A stretch of 64,000 bases of DNA from Roseiarcus sp963775575 (GCA_963775575.1 CAVZJG010000002.1:372001-436000), one strand, 5' to 3'. Positions 27,205-35,989 are shown, counted from the first letter of the stretch. Program-made: numbers and translations. The notes: generated by a model not told the origin, from the letters alone.

Positions 27205-27351
27205 ATGGTCGGCGTCCCGGACTATGATGCCTATGTGGCGCATCGCCGGGCCAATCGCCCGGGCCTGCCGATCATGACCAGCACGGAATTCTTCCGCGAG
27301 CGCCAGGACGCGCGCTACGCGGTCGGCAAGGGGCGTGTTCCGCGGCTGTTG
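27205..27351 (+). pseudogene. YbdD/YjiX-family fragment between repeats
   Basis: The frame MVGVPDYDAYVAHRRANRPG continues with MTSTEFFRERQDARYAVGKG, the conserved body of the small YbdD (DUF466) proteins, which are usually found beside cstA-type peptide or pyruvate transporters. The normal N-terminal 15-20 residues and the usual C-terminal Cys are missing, and unrelated sequence follows RVPR. It is sandwiched between two TTACG-type elements and is probably dead. No cstA is in the window. Confidence 0.7.
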
Positions 27352-27400
27352 CTGAAGGGGGGATTGGGTTTATGGCATGACGGCGACGGCGTAATGCAAT

Positions 27401-27466
27401 TGGGGAATTCGTATCATGTCCCCGTAAGGCTATGTCCCCGTAAGGCTATCATGTCCCCGTAAGGCG
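27401..27466. repeat. Stuttered element end (three ATGTCCCCGTAAGGC units)
   Basis: Three copies of ATGTCCCCGTAAGGC, the middle spacing shortened, follow AATTGGGGAATTCGTATC. On the minus strand this is repeated CTTACGGGGACAT, the same end type as at 29270 and 33735. Confidence 0.75.
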
Positions 27467-27491
27467 GGCTTGTCGACAGCCTTCGTGCAGG

Positions 27492-28850
27492 CTAGTCTTC
27501 AAAGGAATATATGACTTTCGACGGCAACGTGCCAATAACCGATATGCCTTCTGATGAGATAAATGATGAGTCTTCCATCGAGAATTGCTTCAAGACTGTA
27601 GACCTACCATCCAGGAATCGACGTAACGAGTCTGCAAAGAGACGCGCCAATGGGGCATCTCCACGAAGGCGATAATACAATATCAGATTGCCAACAAACA
27701 TAACGTCGGCAGGATTCGAAGTCTTCAAATCAGCTATTTTCAGAGCATTCGCAACCAAACGCTTCATGCATATTCTTGTAGCACTGTCTCTCCTAAAATT
27801 TTCAGCGGCGCGGTGTAGTAGAAAGAATACGGTTCTTATTAAATCTAATTGACCCTTGAAAAGGTCCGGTGTTCGGCGGGGAGTGAACAGGCGGTCGAGT
27901 CGATCATCCTCAAGTAAGGATATCTGCGTATCGTATAATAATGCGATCTCAAAAATATTCTGGCAAAGCTTCCCCCCATGCTCCATTGAGCTCTCCGTGC
28001 TTAAGGAAATCTCCGTCGGGTCGATTGAGTGGCCGAGCTTGTCTATGCGCAACACGATTTTCTCAAGGCAATGGGTTCGGTCAAGATCGGGGCTAACCGA
28101 GACCTCCAGTGCGCACCAAGCTCTTTCCTCATAGGAATCCTCAGGACGCCGAAGAATGAGCATTGTGCTGATGCCTATGAGATCGTGCAAGTGTCGTAAT
28201 GCTTGGACAAGTCTTTCCGAGATTTTGTCTTGAGGAAGTGACGAGTAGTCATAGAACACACCAATGCTTTCCAATATTCGATCAGGTTCGGCGGCCTCAG
28301 GGTGTATCGCAGTCCAGCCTTCGTCTTCGGCTTTCGCGACGAAAGACACGCCCTGCCTGTAAAAATAGGCGGCCTGGAAATAGCCCTGCCTTAACAAGTC
28401 CAACCCTGACGTCAACGATGGCCTCCGTTCCACTGCCAAGCCTAGCGAGACGTCAAGTATTGCTTTAAGGAAGTAGCGGATCGCGTTGGCCTGTTCCCCC
28501 GCGGCGTCAGGTTGTTCAGGACTGTCCCACCGGTGGGAAACAAAGATTACGGCTCTTGGAAGCTTATCTGCTGAAAAATAAGCGTCTGGGTGATGCTTTC
28601 TCATATCTTCGTGTCTGGGCATTGGACCGAGGCCCTGAAGAATCCAAGAGGCTTTAAGAATAGAAAAGTCCGTCACAACTCTTTCTGGGGAGTAAGTTGC
28701 CTCAAATGGATCAAAGGGCGCGTTAAAATCGACGCCCTCTCTCATTGTGGGGATTTTGCCGCCCCGTGGCCGCAAGATGATCCCCAACATTTTTGAAAGC
28801 GTGAGTGAAATTAACGCTTTGCCGGGATAAGAATGCGGTTTTTCAGTCAA
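27492..28850 (-). CDS. TIR-like domain protein, putative defence or stress effector
   Basis: A 452-residue protein in sequence of clearly lower GC than its surroundings. Residues about 100-250 carry a TIR-like pattern: VIFVSHRWDSPEQPD after a beta strand, GVFYDYSSLPQD, then a strand and EERAWCALEV, whose Glu (about 249) would match the catalytic Glu of TIR NADases. An unusual insert of about 60 residues lies between the first two motifs. The C-terminal 200 residues look helical and unfamiliar and may sense a trigger. The TTG start directly follows the stop of the zinc-ribbon gene; an ATG at 28790 is an alternative. NADase activity is inference. Confidence 0.65.
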   Translation of the reverse strand: MTEKPHSYPGKALISLTLSKMLGIILRPRGGKIPTMREGVDFNAPFDPFEATYSPERVVTDFSILKASWILQGLGPMPRHEDMRKHHPDAYFSADKLPRAVIFVSHRWDSPEQPDAAGEQANAIRYFLKAILDVSLGLAVERRPSLTSGLDLLRQGYFQAAYFYRQGVSFVAKAEDEGWTAIHPEAAEPDRILESIGVFYDYSSLPQDKISERLVQALRHLHDLIGISTMLILRRPEDSYEERAWCALEVSVSPDLDRTHCLEKIVLRIDKLGHSIDPTEISLSTESSMEHGGKLCQNIFEIALLYDTQISLLEDDRLDRLFTPRRTPDLFKGQLDLIRTVFFLLHRAAENFRRDSATRICMKRLVANALKIADLKTSNPADVMFVGNLILYYRLRGDAPLARLFADSLRRFLDGRSTVLKQFSMEDSSFISSEGISVIGTLPSKVIYSFED

Positions 28851-29051
28851 TCATAAAGCCCACTTGGGTTGAGTCGCAGGAAGGACAAAAATAGCAATAC
28901 GGGTTACTGTAGGTCCCATCTTGGTCGACATTTTTTTAGCGCTAGCTGCGGCCTCTAAGCAGCCGTCACAGAATATCGTGCCGCAACGCCTGCATTTTGC
29001 TAGGTAGTCAGGGAAGCGCTTTTGACAGTGTGGACATATTGAGTTCTTCAT
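28851..29051 (-). CDS. Small zinc-ribbon protein upstream of the TIR-like gene
   Basis: The 66-residue protein has three CXXC pairs: C6/C9 (CPHC), C20/C23 (CRRC) and C28/C31 (CDGC), enough for one or two zinc sites. The tail (TVTRIAIFVLPATQPKWAL) is hydrophobic. A GAGG box precedes the ATG. Its TGA is immediately followed by the TTG of the TIR-like gene, so the two are very likely co-translated. The AT-richer 200 bases upstream probably hold the promoter. It could be a regulator, sensor or inhibitor of its partner; none is shown. Confidence 0.6.
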   Translation of the reverse strand: MKNSICPHCQKRFPDYLAKCRRCGTIFCDGCLEAAASAKKMSTKMGPTVTRIAIFVLPATQPKWAL

Positions 29052-29249
29052 CAGACCTCGACTCCTGTATGCGGACGCTGATCCGGAACGTTGGTTCTGT
29101 TCAATCCCTTCTGCCTAACGGAATGACCAAAAATTGCCCCCAGCTTTGCGCTCCCTTAGGCTTCTGACAAGCGCCGCGTTATTCTAGTGGTTAAAATCAA
29201 ACGGAAGAATCCCCGACGCGCTGAGTCATTTCAATGGCTTGCGGCGAAT

Positions 29250-29503
29250 GGGCGTTACGGCGTTACGGGGCGTTACGGGGACATGATACACATTACCCGA
29301 TTTGATTCCTCTTGGCGGTCACCAAGCAAACGCGAGATACGCGAAGCTCTGTCTCGCCCCCCTCCCCGGTCGCCGCAATTCGCCGTCGATTTCTTGGAAG
29401 AGAACCTTTTCCGATTGAAACGGGCTGTCAAGGGTCTCGACCGCCGCAGGCGGCGCGCCATAGGGCGTCGCAGGCCGTCCTTCGACGCCCTATGGCGCGC
29501 CCT
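29250..29503. repeat. Family B palindromic repeat, copy 1, cut by the group II intron
   Basis: It starts with three CGTTACGG units and ACATGATACACATTACCCGA, then runs through GCAATTCGCCGTCGAT to a 19-bp perfect hairpin (arms about 29452-29470 and 29483-29501). The right half of the large palindrome, present in copies 2 and 3, is missing here because the intron begins at 29504. Confidence 0.8.
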
Positions 29504-30178
29504 GTGTGTCGGACATGTCCGACGGTTTGGGGGTGCAAGTCCCCTGTGCAACCTGATGGAGGTGAAGCACTAGCGAAGCGCAAGGGCGGAACCGCGAGGG
29601 ACCGTCTGAAGGAAGCGTCGAGCAAAGTCGCGACCCGACGAACAGAAATCGGATACGAGGCAGGGTTGGCCGGACGAGCGGGCAGGGATTCGCGAAGTCC
29701 ATATCCATCAAGGGCCAGAACTGTAAATCCGGCGGGTGCGCGATGAAGGCCGTCGAACTTACTCCGAGAGATCTGCATCGTGTCCGATAAGGACTGAGGA
29801 CGCCGCAAGACGCCCTGACCGCGATGCAGAAGTCAGCAGAGGGCATAGTAGGCCGGCTCGCCGGTCGAAGGCCCGAACGGTCCCCGACAAGGGGTTGAAG
29901 GAATGGGCGAGTAGACCGGACGTCTCATGAACGCAACGCGACCGCCAATCCAACTCACATTGGACTTGCCGACGCCCGGCGGGGGTGAAGCCCTGCGCCG
30001 GAACGCGCAAGAGGTCGAAGCGGTCATGGCGAGGGGCGGAGCCGAAAGCCCGGCATGGGGGGAGCGGTGTCATTTTTCATGGAATAGGGACCCCGCTACG
30101 GGGCTGATTTTCATCCAATCGGGACCCCGGGGTTGAGGGTCCACAGTGGCCTCCTGATTCTGGGAGGCCGAGATTGGA

Positions 30179-31675
30179 ATGTTGGTTGTGGAGACGATCG
30201 CCAAGATACGCCGGGCGTATTTTTCTCTTGGGAAGCCGATCAAGGAGATTTGCCGCGAGCTGCGTGTGTCGCGCAAGGTGGTGCGAAAGGTCGTTCGCTC
30301 GAACGCGACGGAGTTCCATTATGAACGATCGCACCAGCCGCTTCCTACGATCGGGCCATGGCGAGAGCGACTGGAGTCGCTGCTCGAAGACAACGAGGGC
30401 AAATCGACCCGCGAGCGGCTGACGCTGGTTCGGTTACACGAAGAGCTGCGCGGCTTTGGGTACGAGGGCAGTTACGCGGCCGTTCGCCGTTATGCGATCG
30501 GCTGGCGCAAGGAGCGCGCGAGCGCGACGGCGAGCGCATTTGTTCCACTGACTTTCGCGCCGGGCGAGGCTTACCAGTTCGACTGGAGCCACGAGATCGT
30601 GGTCATGGACGGCGCGACGACGACGGTGAAGGTCGCCCACGTCCGCCTCTGCCACAGCCGGATGATGTTCGTGCGCTCGTATCCGCGCGAGACGCAGGAG
30701 ATGGTGTTCGACGCGCACGAACGCGCCTTCGCGTTCTTCAAGGGCGCCTGCGGGCGCGGCATCTACGACAACATGAAGACGGCGGTGGAGACGATCTTCG
30801 TCGGCAAGGATCGCCAGTACAATCGCCGCTTCCTCCAGATGTGCTCGCATCATCTGGTCGAGCCCGTCGCCTGCACGCCGGCCTCCGGTTGGGAGAAGGG
30901 CCAGGTCGAGAACCAGGTCGGCCTCGTGCGCGAACGCTTCTTCACGCCGCGCCTGCGGTTCAAGAGCTACGACGAGCTGAATGCGTGGCTGTTGGACAAG
31001 TGCGTGGCCTACGCCAAGGCGCATCCCCATCCCGAACGTCCCGAGCGAACAGTGTGGGAGGCGTTCGAGGAAGAGCGCCCCAAACTCGTTCCCTATCGTG
31101 GCCGCTTCGATGGGTTCCACGCGCTGCCGGTCTCGGTGTCGAAGACGTGCCTCATCCGCTTCGACAACAACAAGTACTCGGTGAGCGCCAGCGCCGTCGG
31201 ACGACCCGTCGACCTCCACGCCTATGCCGATCGCATCGTCATCCGCCAGGACGGGCGGATCGTGGCCGAGCATCGGCGCAACTACGGGCGCGGCGAAACG
31301 GTCTACGATCCCTGGCACTACGTGCCGGTGCTGGCGCGCAAGCCCGGGGCCTTGCGCAACGGGGCGCCGTTCAAGGACTGGGTGCTGCCGACGGCGCTCG
31401 ACCGGGTCCGGCGCAAGCTCACCGGTTCGAACGACGGCGATCGGCAGATGGTCAAAATCCTCGCCGCGGTGCTGAGCGACGGGCTGCCCGCGGTCGAGGC
31501 CGCGTGCGCCCAGGCGCTCGCCGAGAACGTCCATTCCGCCGACGTCGTTCTCAACATCCTGGCGCGCCAGCGCGATCCTGGGCCGTCGGCGCCGATCCAC
31601 ACCCCAGCGTCGCTCCGACTGCGCCATGCGCCGGTCGCCGACTGCGCCCGCTACGACGAACTCAGGAGCGCCTGA
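30179..31675 (+). CDS. istA: IS21-family transposase IstA
   Basis: The 498-residue transposase has an N-terminal helix-turn-helix (KEICRELRVSRKVVRKVVRS) and an rve-type DDE domain with acidic residues in YQFDWSHEIV, IYDNMKTAV and WEKGQVENQVG. A C-terminal beta-barrel region (NNKYSVSASAVGRPVDLHAY) follows. It cuts and joins the element ends. It appears full length, and istB follows after a 2-base gap. Confidence 0.95.
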   Translation: MLVVETIAKIRRAYFSLGKPIKEICRELRVSRKVVRKVVRSNATEFHYERSHQPLPTIGPWRERLESLLEDNEGKSTRERLTLVRLHEELRGFGYEGSYAAVRRYAIGWRKERASATASAFVPLTFAPGEAYQFDWSHEIVVMDGATTTVKVAHVRLCHSRMMFVRSYPRETQEMVFDAHERAFAFFKGACGRGIYDNMKTAVETIFVGKDRQYNRRFLQMCSHHLVEPVACTPASGWEKGQVENQVGLVRERFFTPRLRFKSYDELNAWLLDKCVAYAKAHPHPERPERTVWEAFEEERPKLVPYRGRFDGFHALPVSVSKTCLIRFDNNKYSVSASAVGRPVDLHAYADRIVIRQDGRIVAEHRRNYGRGETVYDPWHYVPVLARKPGALRNGAPFKDWVLPTALDRVRRKLTGSNDGDRQMVKILAAVLSDGLPAVEAACAQALAENVHSADVVLNILARQRDPGPSAPIHTPASLRLRHAPVADCARYDELRSA

Positions 31676-31677
31676 CA

Positions 31678-32406
31678 ATGGAAAGAACCGAAGTCCTCGA
31701 CATGATGGGCGAGCTGAAGCTCTTCGGCATGAAGGCCGCCTATGACGAGACGCTCGCCACGGCGCTCAAGCGCAAGCACGAACCGCAGCGCTTCGTCGGC
31801 GATCTGCTGAAGGCCGAGATCTCGGAGAAGCAGGCGCGCTCGATCAAGTACCAGATGGCGATCGCCAGGTTGCCGCTCGCCAAGGATGTCGACGACTTCG
31901 CCTTCAAAGACACGCCGATCAACGAGGCGCTCGCGCGCGATCTCGCCGGCGGCGGCTTCATCGCCCAGCAGCGCAATGTCGTGTTGGTCGGCGGGACCGG
32001 CACGGGCAAAACGCATCTCGCCATCGCCATCGCGCGAAGCTGCATCCGGGCCGGATCGCGCGGGCGCTTCTTCACCACCGTCGATCTCGTCAACCGTCTG
32101 GAGGCCGAAACTCGCGCCGGACGCCAGGGTCGCATCGCCGATTATCTGACGCGCATGGACTTCGTCGTCCTCGACGAACTCGGCTATCTGCCCTTCGCCC
32201 AGGCCGGCGGGCAGTTGCTGTTCCACCTCGTCAGCCGGCTCTACGAACGCACCTCGATCGTCGTCACCACCAACCTCGCCTTCGGCGAATGGCCGAGCGT
32301 CTTCGGCGATCCGAAGATGACCACCGCGCTGCTCGACCGCCTCACGCACCACTGCGACATCGTCGAGACCGGCAACGAGAGCTGGCGCTTCAAAAACCGC
32401 GCCTGA
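31678..32406 (+). CDS. istB: IS21-family helper ATPase IstB
   Basis: The 242-residue DnaC-like AAA+ protein selects target DNA for IstA. Walker A is GGTGTGKTHLA and Walker B is FVVLDELGYLPF. The ATG follows the istA stop by two bases. Full length with no damage visible. Confidence 0.95.
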   Translation: MERTEVLDMMGELKLFGMKAAYDETLATALKRKHEPQRFVGDLLKAEISEKQARSIKYQMAIARLPLAKDVDDFAFKDTPINEALARDLAGGGFIAQQRNVVLVGGTGTGKTHLAIAIARSCIRAGSRGRFFTTVDLVNRLEAETRAGRQGRIADYLTRMDFVVLDELGYLPFAQAGGQLLFHLVSRLYERTSIVVTTNLAFGEWPSVFGDPKMTTALLDRLTHHCDIVETGNESWRFKNRA

Positions 32407-33710
32407 GCCTCAAAAATCCGCGCTTCACCCCGCCGCGCCCGCCCCGGCTGCGCAACCCCAGCCAGCTCCGCCGGGGCGAGCGCTGCCGTCCGTGCGCTTC
32501 GCAAGAGGGGTCCCTATTCGGTGAAAATCCGGGGTCCCGTTTCCGTGATCATTGACAGGGAGCGGCTCATGGAGGCGATCTGCGACCCCGAGAATATCGA
32601 TGCGGCCGCGCGAGCGGTTCGACGCAACAAAGGCGCGCCCGGCGTCGACGGCATGACCGTCAAACAACTGTCGGACGTTCTGGAGCGGCGCTGGCCCGAA
32701 ATCGCGCGAGCGCTTGTCGAGGACGCCTATCGCCCGCAACCGGTCAAACGGGTGCAAATCCCGAAGCCGGAGGGGGGCATGCGCAAACTCGGCATCCCCG
32801 CCGTGATCGATCGTGTGATCCAGCAAGCGATCCTGCAGCGGCTCCAGCCGGTGTGGGACCCGACGTTCAGCGCGTCGAGCTATGGCTTTCGGCCAGGACG
32901 CTCGGCGCAGCAAGCCGTGGCGGCGGCGCAAGCCGATGTCGCGGCGGGCCGGCGGCATGTCGTGGACATTGACCTGGCGAAGTTCTTCGACCGGGTCAAC
33001 CACGACCGGCTGATGGCCGCAGTCGCTGAACGCGTCCGCGACAAGCGGGTTGTCCGGTTGATCCGGAACTTCCTGACGGCGGGCGCGCTCGACGATGGGG
33101 TCTTCGAGGCAAGTTGGGAAGGAACGCCGCAAGGCGGCCCGCTCTCACCTTTGCTGTCGAACCTCGTGCTGGACGAACTCGACCGCGAGTTGGAGCGTCG
33201 CGGCCTTTCCTTCGTGCGCTACGCGGATGACTGCAACATCTACGTGGCGAGCCGCAAGGCGGCAGAGCGCGTCATGGCGAGCGTGACCCGCTTCATCGAG
33301 CGACGACTCAAGCTTACGGTCAACGAGGCCAAGAGCGCCGTCGACCGGCCTTGGAACCGCAGCTTCCTCGGCTTTACGCTGAAGCAAGCCGGCGGCTTTC
33401 CTCGCGCCGTCGCGCCCAAGGCCGTCGCCCGGTTCAAGAACCGGGTGCGCGACTTGACGCGACGCTATCGCGGCGTCTCGTTGAAGACCATCGTCGCCGA
33501 CCTCAACCCGCTGCTGCGGGGATGGGCCGGCTACTTCGGCTTCAGCGAGAGCCGCGAACTCGAAGGCCTCGACGGCTGGATCAGAAGGCGTCTGCGCAGC
33601 CTGTTGTGGGTGCAATGGAAAACGCGCCGCAAACGGCTTTGGGAACTCCTGCGGCGGGGCGTCGCCAAAGCCACGGCGTTCGCCTCGATCATGAGCCCGA
33701 AAGGACCCTG

Positions 33711-34004
33711 GCATTACGGGGCATTACGGCATTACGGGGACATGATACACATTACCCGATTTCGATTCCCCTTGGCGGTCATCGAGCAAACGCGAGATAC
33801 GCGAAGCTCTCTCTCGCCGCAAGCCCTCCCCGGCCGCCGCAATTCGCCGTCGATCTCTTGGAAGAGAACCTTTTCCGATTGAAACGGGCTGTCAAGGGTC
33901 TCGACCGCCGCAGGCGGCGCGCGCCATAGGGCGGCGAGAGACGCCCGTCTTTCGACGCCCTATGGCGCGCGCCCTTGACAGCCCGTTTCAATCGGAATTT
34001 TCGA
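33711..34004. repeat. Family B palindromic repeat, copy 2
   Basis: Begins with GCATTACGG stutters, then ACATGATACACATTACCCGA as in copy 1, and continues through the large imperfect palindrome with arms around AACGGGCTGTCAAGGGTC and CCCTTGACAGCCCGTTTC. It ends at TTTTCG, where a 141-bp element begins. Copies 1 and 2 form direct repeats around the intron remnant. Confidence 0.8.
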
Positions 34005-34145
34005 ATTACGGTGACGCTTGCATAAATCCCCAATTCGAAGTCTCGTCGGCCACTCCTCCCTGCCGATTGAGGCCGCGATTGCGAGCGGTGGGGGTCACGG
34101 CCAAGGCTCACCTGAATAAGGGAATTATGCATGTGTCACCGTAAT
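34005..34145. repeat. MITE-like element of 141 bp, copy 1
   Basis: The left end ATTACGGTGACGCTTGCATA is inverted, imperfectly, at the right end (GCATGTGTCACCGTAAT). The interior (GCGAGCGGTGGGGGTCACGG) is nearly identical to 36862-37002 and has the same length. It encodes nothing. Confidence 0.85.
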
Positions 34146-34147
34146 CC

Positions 34148-34459
34148 CATGACAGCGTCGGCGTCGAGCCTTTGCTCGATGGCGTGGCGATCGGCGCGCT
34201 GATCGGCGACAAGGCGTTCGACAACGACTGGCTTCGCCGCCAACTCAACGAACGCGGCGCGCTCGCCGTGATCCCGCCCAAGGCCGATCGCAAGACGGAA
34301 ATTCCATGCGACTTCGCCATGTACCGCTGGCGTCACCTCATCGAAAACTTCTTCTGCAATCTCAAGCAATTTCGCAGGATCGCCACCCGATACGACAAGA
34401 CCGATCAGAGCTTCTCCGCGATGATCTGCCTCGCCGCCGCCGCCATCGCCCTCAAATGA
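34148..34459 (+). pseudogene. IS5-type transposase, C-terminal fragment
   Basis: The frame reads IGALIGDKAFDNDWLRRQLN, then VIPPKADRKTEIPCDF and HLIENFFCNLKQFRRIATRY, the C-terminal DDE region of IS5-family enzymes with the catalytic Glu in HLIENFF. It starts directly after the 141-bp element, with no N-terminal half or start. The N-terminal fragment at 4525-4770 is from the same family. Confidence 0.85.
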
Positions 34460-34472
34460 ATGTCAACAGGCC

Positions 34473-35588
34473 CTAGTGTCCTGATTCCGAGTTAGCTGCG
34501 ATTTGGGCTTGTGCGATGGTGAGGGTTTTCAAGCAGAAGCGCTTTATGCTGGCGAGGATATCGTCTGCGGATTTTGTCCATCGGAAGGGCCTTGGATTGC
34601 AATTGACGGCCTCGATGTAAGCGCGGATGGCGGCTTCCAATTCGACGGTGGAGCGGTGGACGCCTCGCCGTATTTGGCGATCGGTGATGTCGGCGAAGAA
34701 TCGCTCGACCTGATTGATCCAAGAACTCGATGTCGGCGTGAAATGGACGCGCCATCGCGGCCGTGCGCCGAGCCATTTCCGGATCGCCGGGGTCTTGTGG
34801 GTGGCGTAGTTGTCCATGACGAGGTGGATATCGAGATCGCTTGGAACGTTGCGTTCGATCTCGCGCAGGAAGCTCAAGAATTCGCGTCCGCGGTGGCGCG
34901 GATAGCATCGCCCGATCACTTTGCCGGTGGCGGTGTCGAGGGCGGCGAACAGGGAGAGGGTTCCATGGCGCGTGTAGTCATGCGTGCGCCGCTCGACCTG
35001 ACCGGGGCGCAGGGGAAGTAGAGGCTGAGTCCGGTCCAACGCCTGGATATGGCTCTTTTCATCGACGCAGAGAACGATGGCCCGCTCGGGCGGGGCCAAG
35101 TACAGTCCGACGATATCGCGAACTTTCTCGACAAAGAGCGGGTCGCTCGAAAGCTTGAACGTCTCGGTGCGATGCGGTTGAAGGTTGAACGCCTGCCAAA
35201 TCCGATGGATCGTCGAAGGCGCAAACCCGACGGCGCGCGCCATCGATCGAAGACTCCAGTGGGTCGCGTTCTCCGGCGTCGTCTCCAGGGTCAGGCGAAT
35301 CGTTTCAGCGATCTCCATGTCGCTGATCCGTCGCGGGGCTCCAGGGCGCGGCTCGTCCAGCAGTCCCTCGACACAACGTTCGGCAAACCGCCGTCGCCAC
35401 TTGCCGACGGTATTGGGCGCCACCCCCAACTGCTGACAAATCGTCAGGTTCTCGGCGTCTCGCGCCGCCAACAATATGATCCGCGCGCGCTGAGCCAAAC
35501 CCTGCGCCGTCCGACGACGCGACGCCAGGCTTTCCAGTTCAGTGCGCTCGTCGTCCGTCAGACGAATCCTAGCCGCCCGCTTTCCCAT
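34473..35588 (-). CDS. IS630-family transposase
   Basis: The 371-residue transposase has paired N-terminal helix-turn-helix domains (ICQQLGVAPNTVGKWRRRFA) and a DDE domain with acidic residues in VLCVDEKSHIQALDR, HLVMDNYATHK and SSWINQVERFF. Intact by eye. The stop TAG overlaps the TA target site at the element edge. Confidence 0.95.
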   Translation of the reverse strand: MGKRAARIRLTDDERTELESLASRRRTAQGLAQRARIILLAARDAENLTICQQLGVAPNTVGKWRRRFAERCVEGLLDEPRPGAPRRISDMEIAETIRLTLETTPENATHWSLRSMARAVGFAPSTIHRIWQAFNLQPHRTETFKLSSDPLFVEKVRDIVGLYLAPPERAIVLCVDEKSHIQALDRTQPLLPLRPGQVERRTHDYTRHGTLSLFAALDTATGKVIGRCYPRHRGREFLSFLREIERNVPSDLDIHLVMDNYATHKTPAIRKWLGARPRWRVHFTPTSSSWINQVERFFADITDRQIRRGVHRSTVELEAAIRAYIEAVNCNPRPFRWTKSADDILASIKRFCLKTLTIAQAQIAANSESGH

Positions 35589-35647
35589 CGATCATCCCTC
35601 CGCAAATCAGCAGGCGAATGATCGCACGTATTTCTCGATCGGGACAC
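34476..35647 (-). mobile_element. Complete IS630-family insertion sequence
   Basis: Ends GTGTCCTGAT and ATCGGGACAC are inverted repeats. TA dinucleotides flank both sides (34474-34475 and 35648-35649), as expected for IS630/mariner-type insertion. It carries one transposase gene and appears active. Confidence 0.9.
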
Positions 35648-35649
35648 TA

Positions 35650-35989
35650 GTAATTTGTAATTTAATTTCGATGCCGCTGCCGTCAACCGAATTCGGTTCG
35701 GACTACCTTCCGAAGCCGATCTCGCCGGGATCGCCTGGGCCAGGAGACGTCGGCGCCTTCGTCGGCCATGTGGATGGCGGACCGGACGTTTACGTCATCC
35801 CCGCCGGCTCCGGTCGCTGACCCGCAACGCGTCCGCCGCCCCCGGCACCCCAATTGCCATGAGGCTCACCGCACCCGGCGCAATACCTGTGCCGCGCCGA
35901 AGATCTGGCCGAGTTGAAAGGCCGACCATGGTGGAATCGACCGGCTGGTTGGCGCCTTCAGGTAAGCGAACTACCACGCTATTATGGCC
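35650..35989. other. Intergenic region with only a doubtful short frame
   Basis: A 49-codon plus-strand frame (35671-35820, MPLPSTEFGSDYLPKPISPG and on) has no ribosome site and no known family. A minus-strand frame over 35795-36115 crosses the repeat at 35990 and is not convincing. Confidence 0.35.

Larger units (their letters stand above)
30068..32557 (+). mobile_element. Complete IS21-family insertion sequence
   Basis: The ends are TGTCATTTTTCATGGAA on the left and the imperfect complement TTCCGTGATCATTGACA on the right. GGGACCCC motifs repeat inside both ends, as is usual for IS21. An 8-bp duplication GGGAGCGG flanks it (30060-30067 and 32558-32565). It carries istA and istB and appears intact, 2490 bp long. 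Confidence 0.95.
29504..33710 (+). mobile_element. Group II intron remnant, interrupted by IS21 and 3'-truncated
   Basis: GTGTGTC at 29504 fits the GUGYG 5' end of group II introns, and about 420 bases of structured leader precede the intron-encoded protein, which begins at 29927. An IS21 element (30068-32557) splits the protein gene. The 3' side ends abruptly near 33710, where TTACGG repeat units take over, so the last part of the protein and the catalytic domains V and VI are absent. The intron should be unable to splice. Confidence 0.75.
29927..33710 (+). pseudogene. Group II intron reverse transcriptase/maturase, split by IS21
   Basis: The N-terminal part (29927-30067) reads MNATRPPIQLTLDLPTPGGG and ends ESPAWGER. 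After the IS and one 8-bp target duplication are removed, the frame continues at 32566 as LMEAICDPENIDAAARAVRR. The RT core has GVDGMTV, GTPQGGPLSPLLSN and the catalytic YADD (33220-33231). The maturase-like region follows to SPKGPW, after which family sequence stops and repeat-encoded residues begin. Both the IS and the lost C-terminus inactivate it. Confidence 0.85.

Noticed and set aside
30434..31678. 414-codon minus-strand frame opposite istA
   Set aside because: Antisense to an intact IS21 transposase; no domain recognised.
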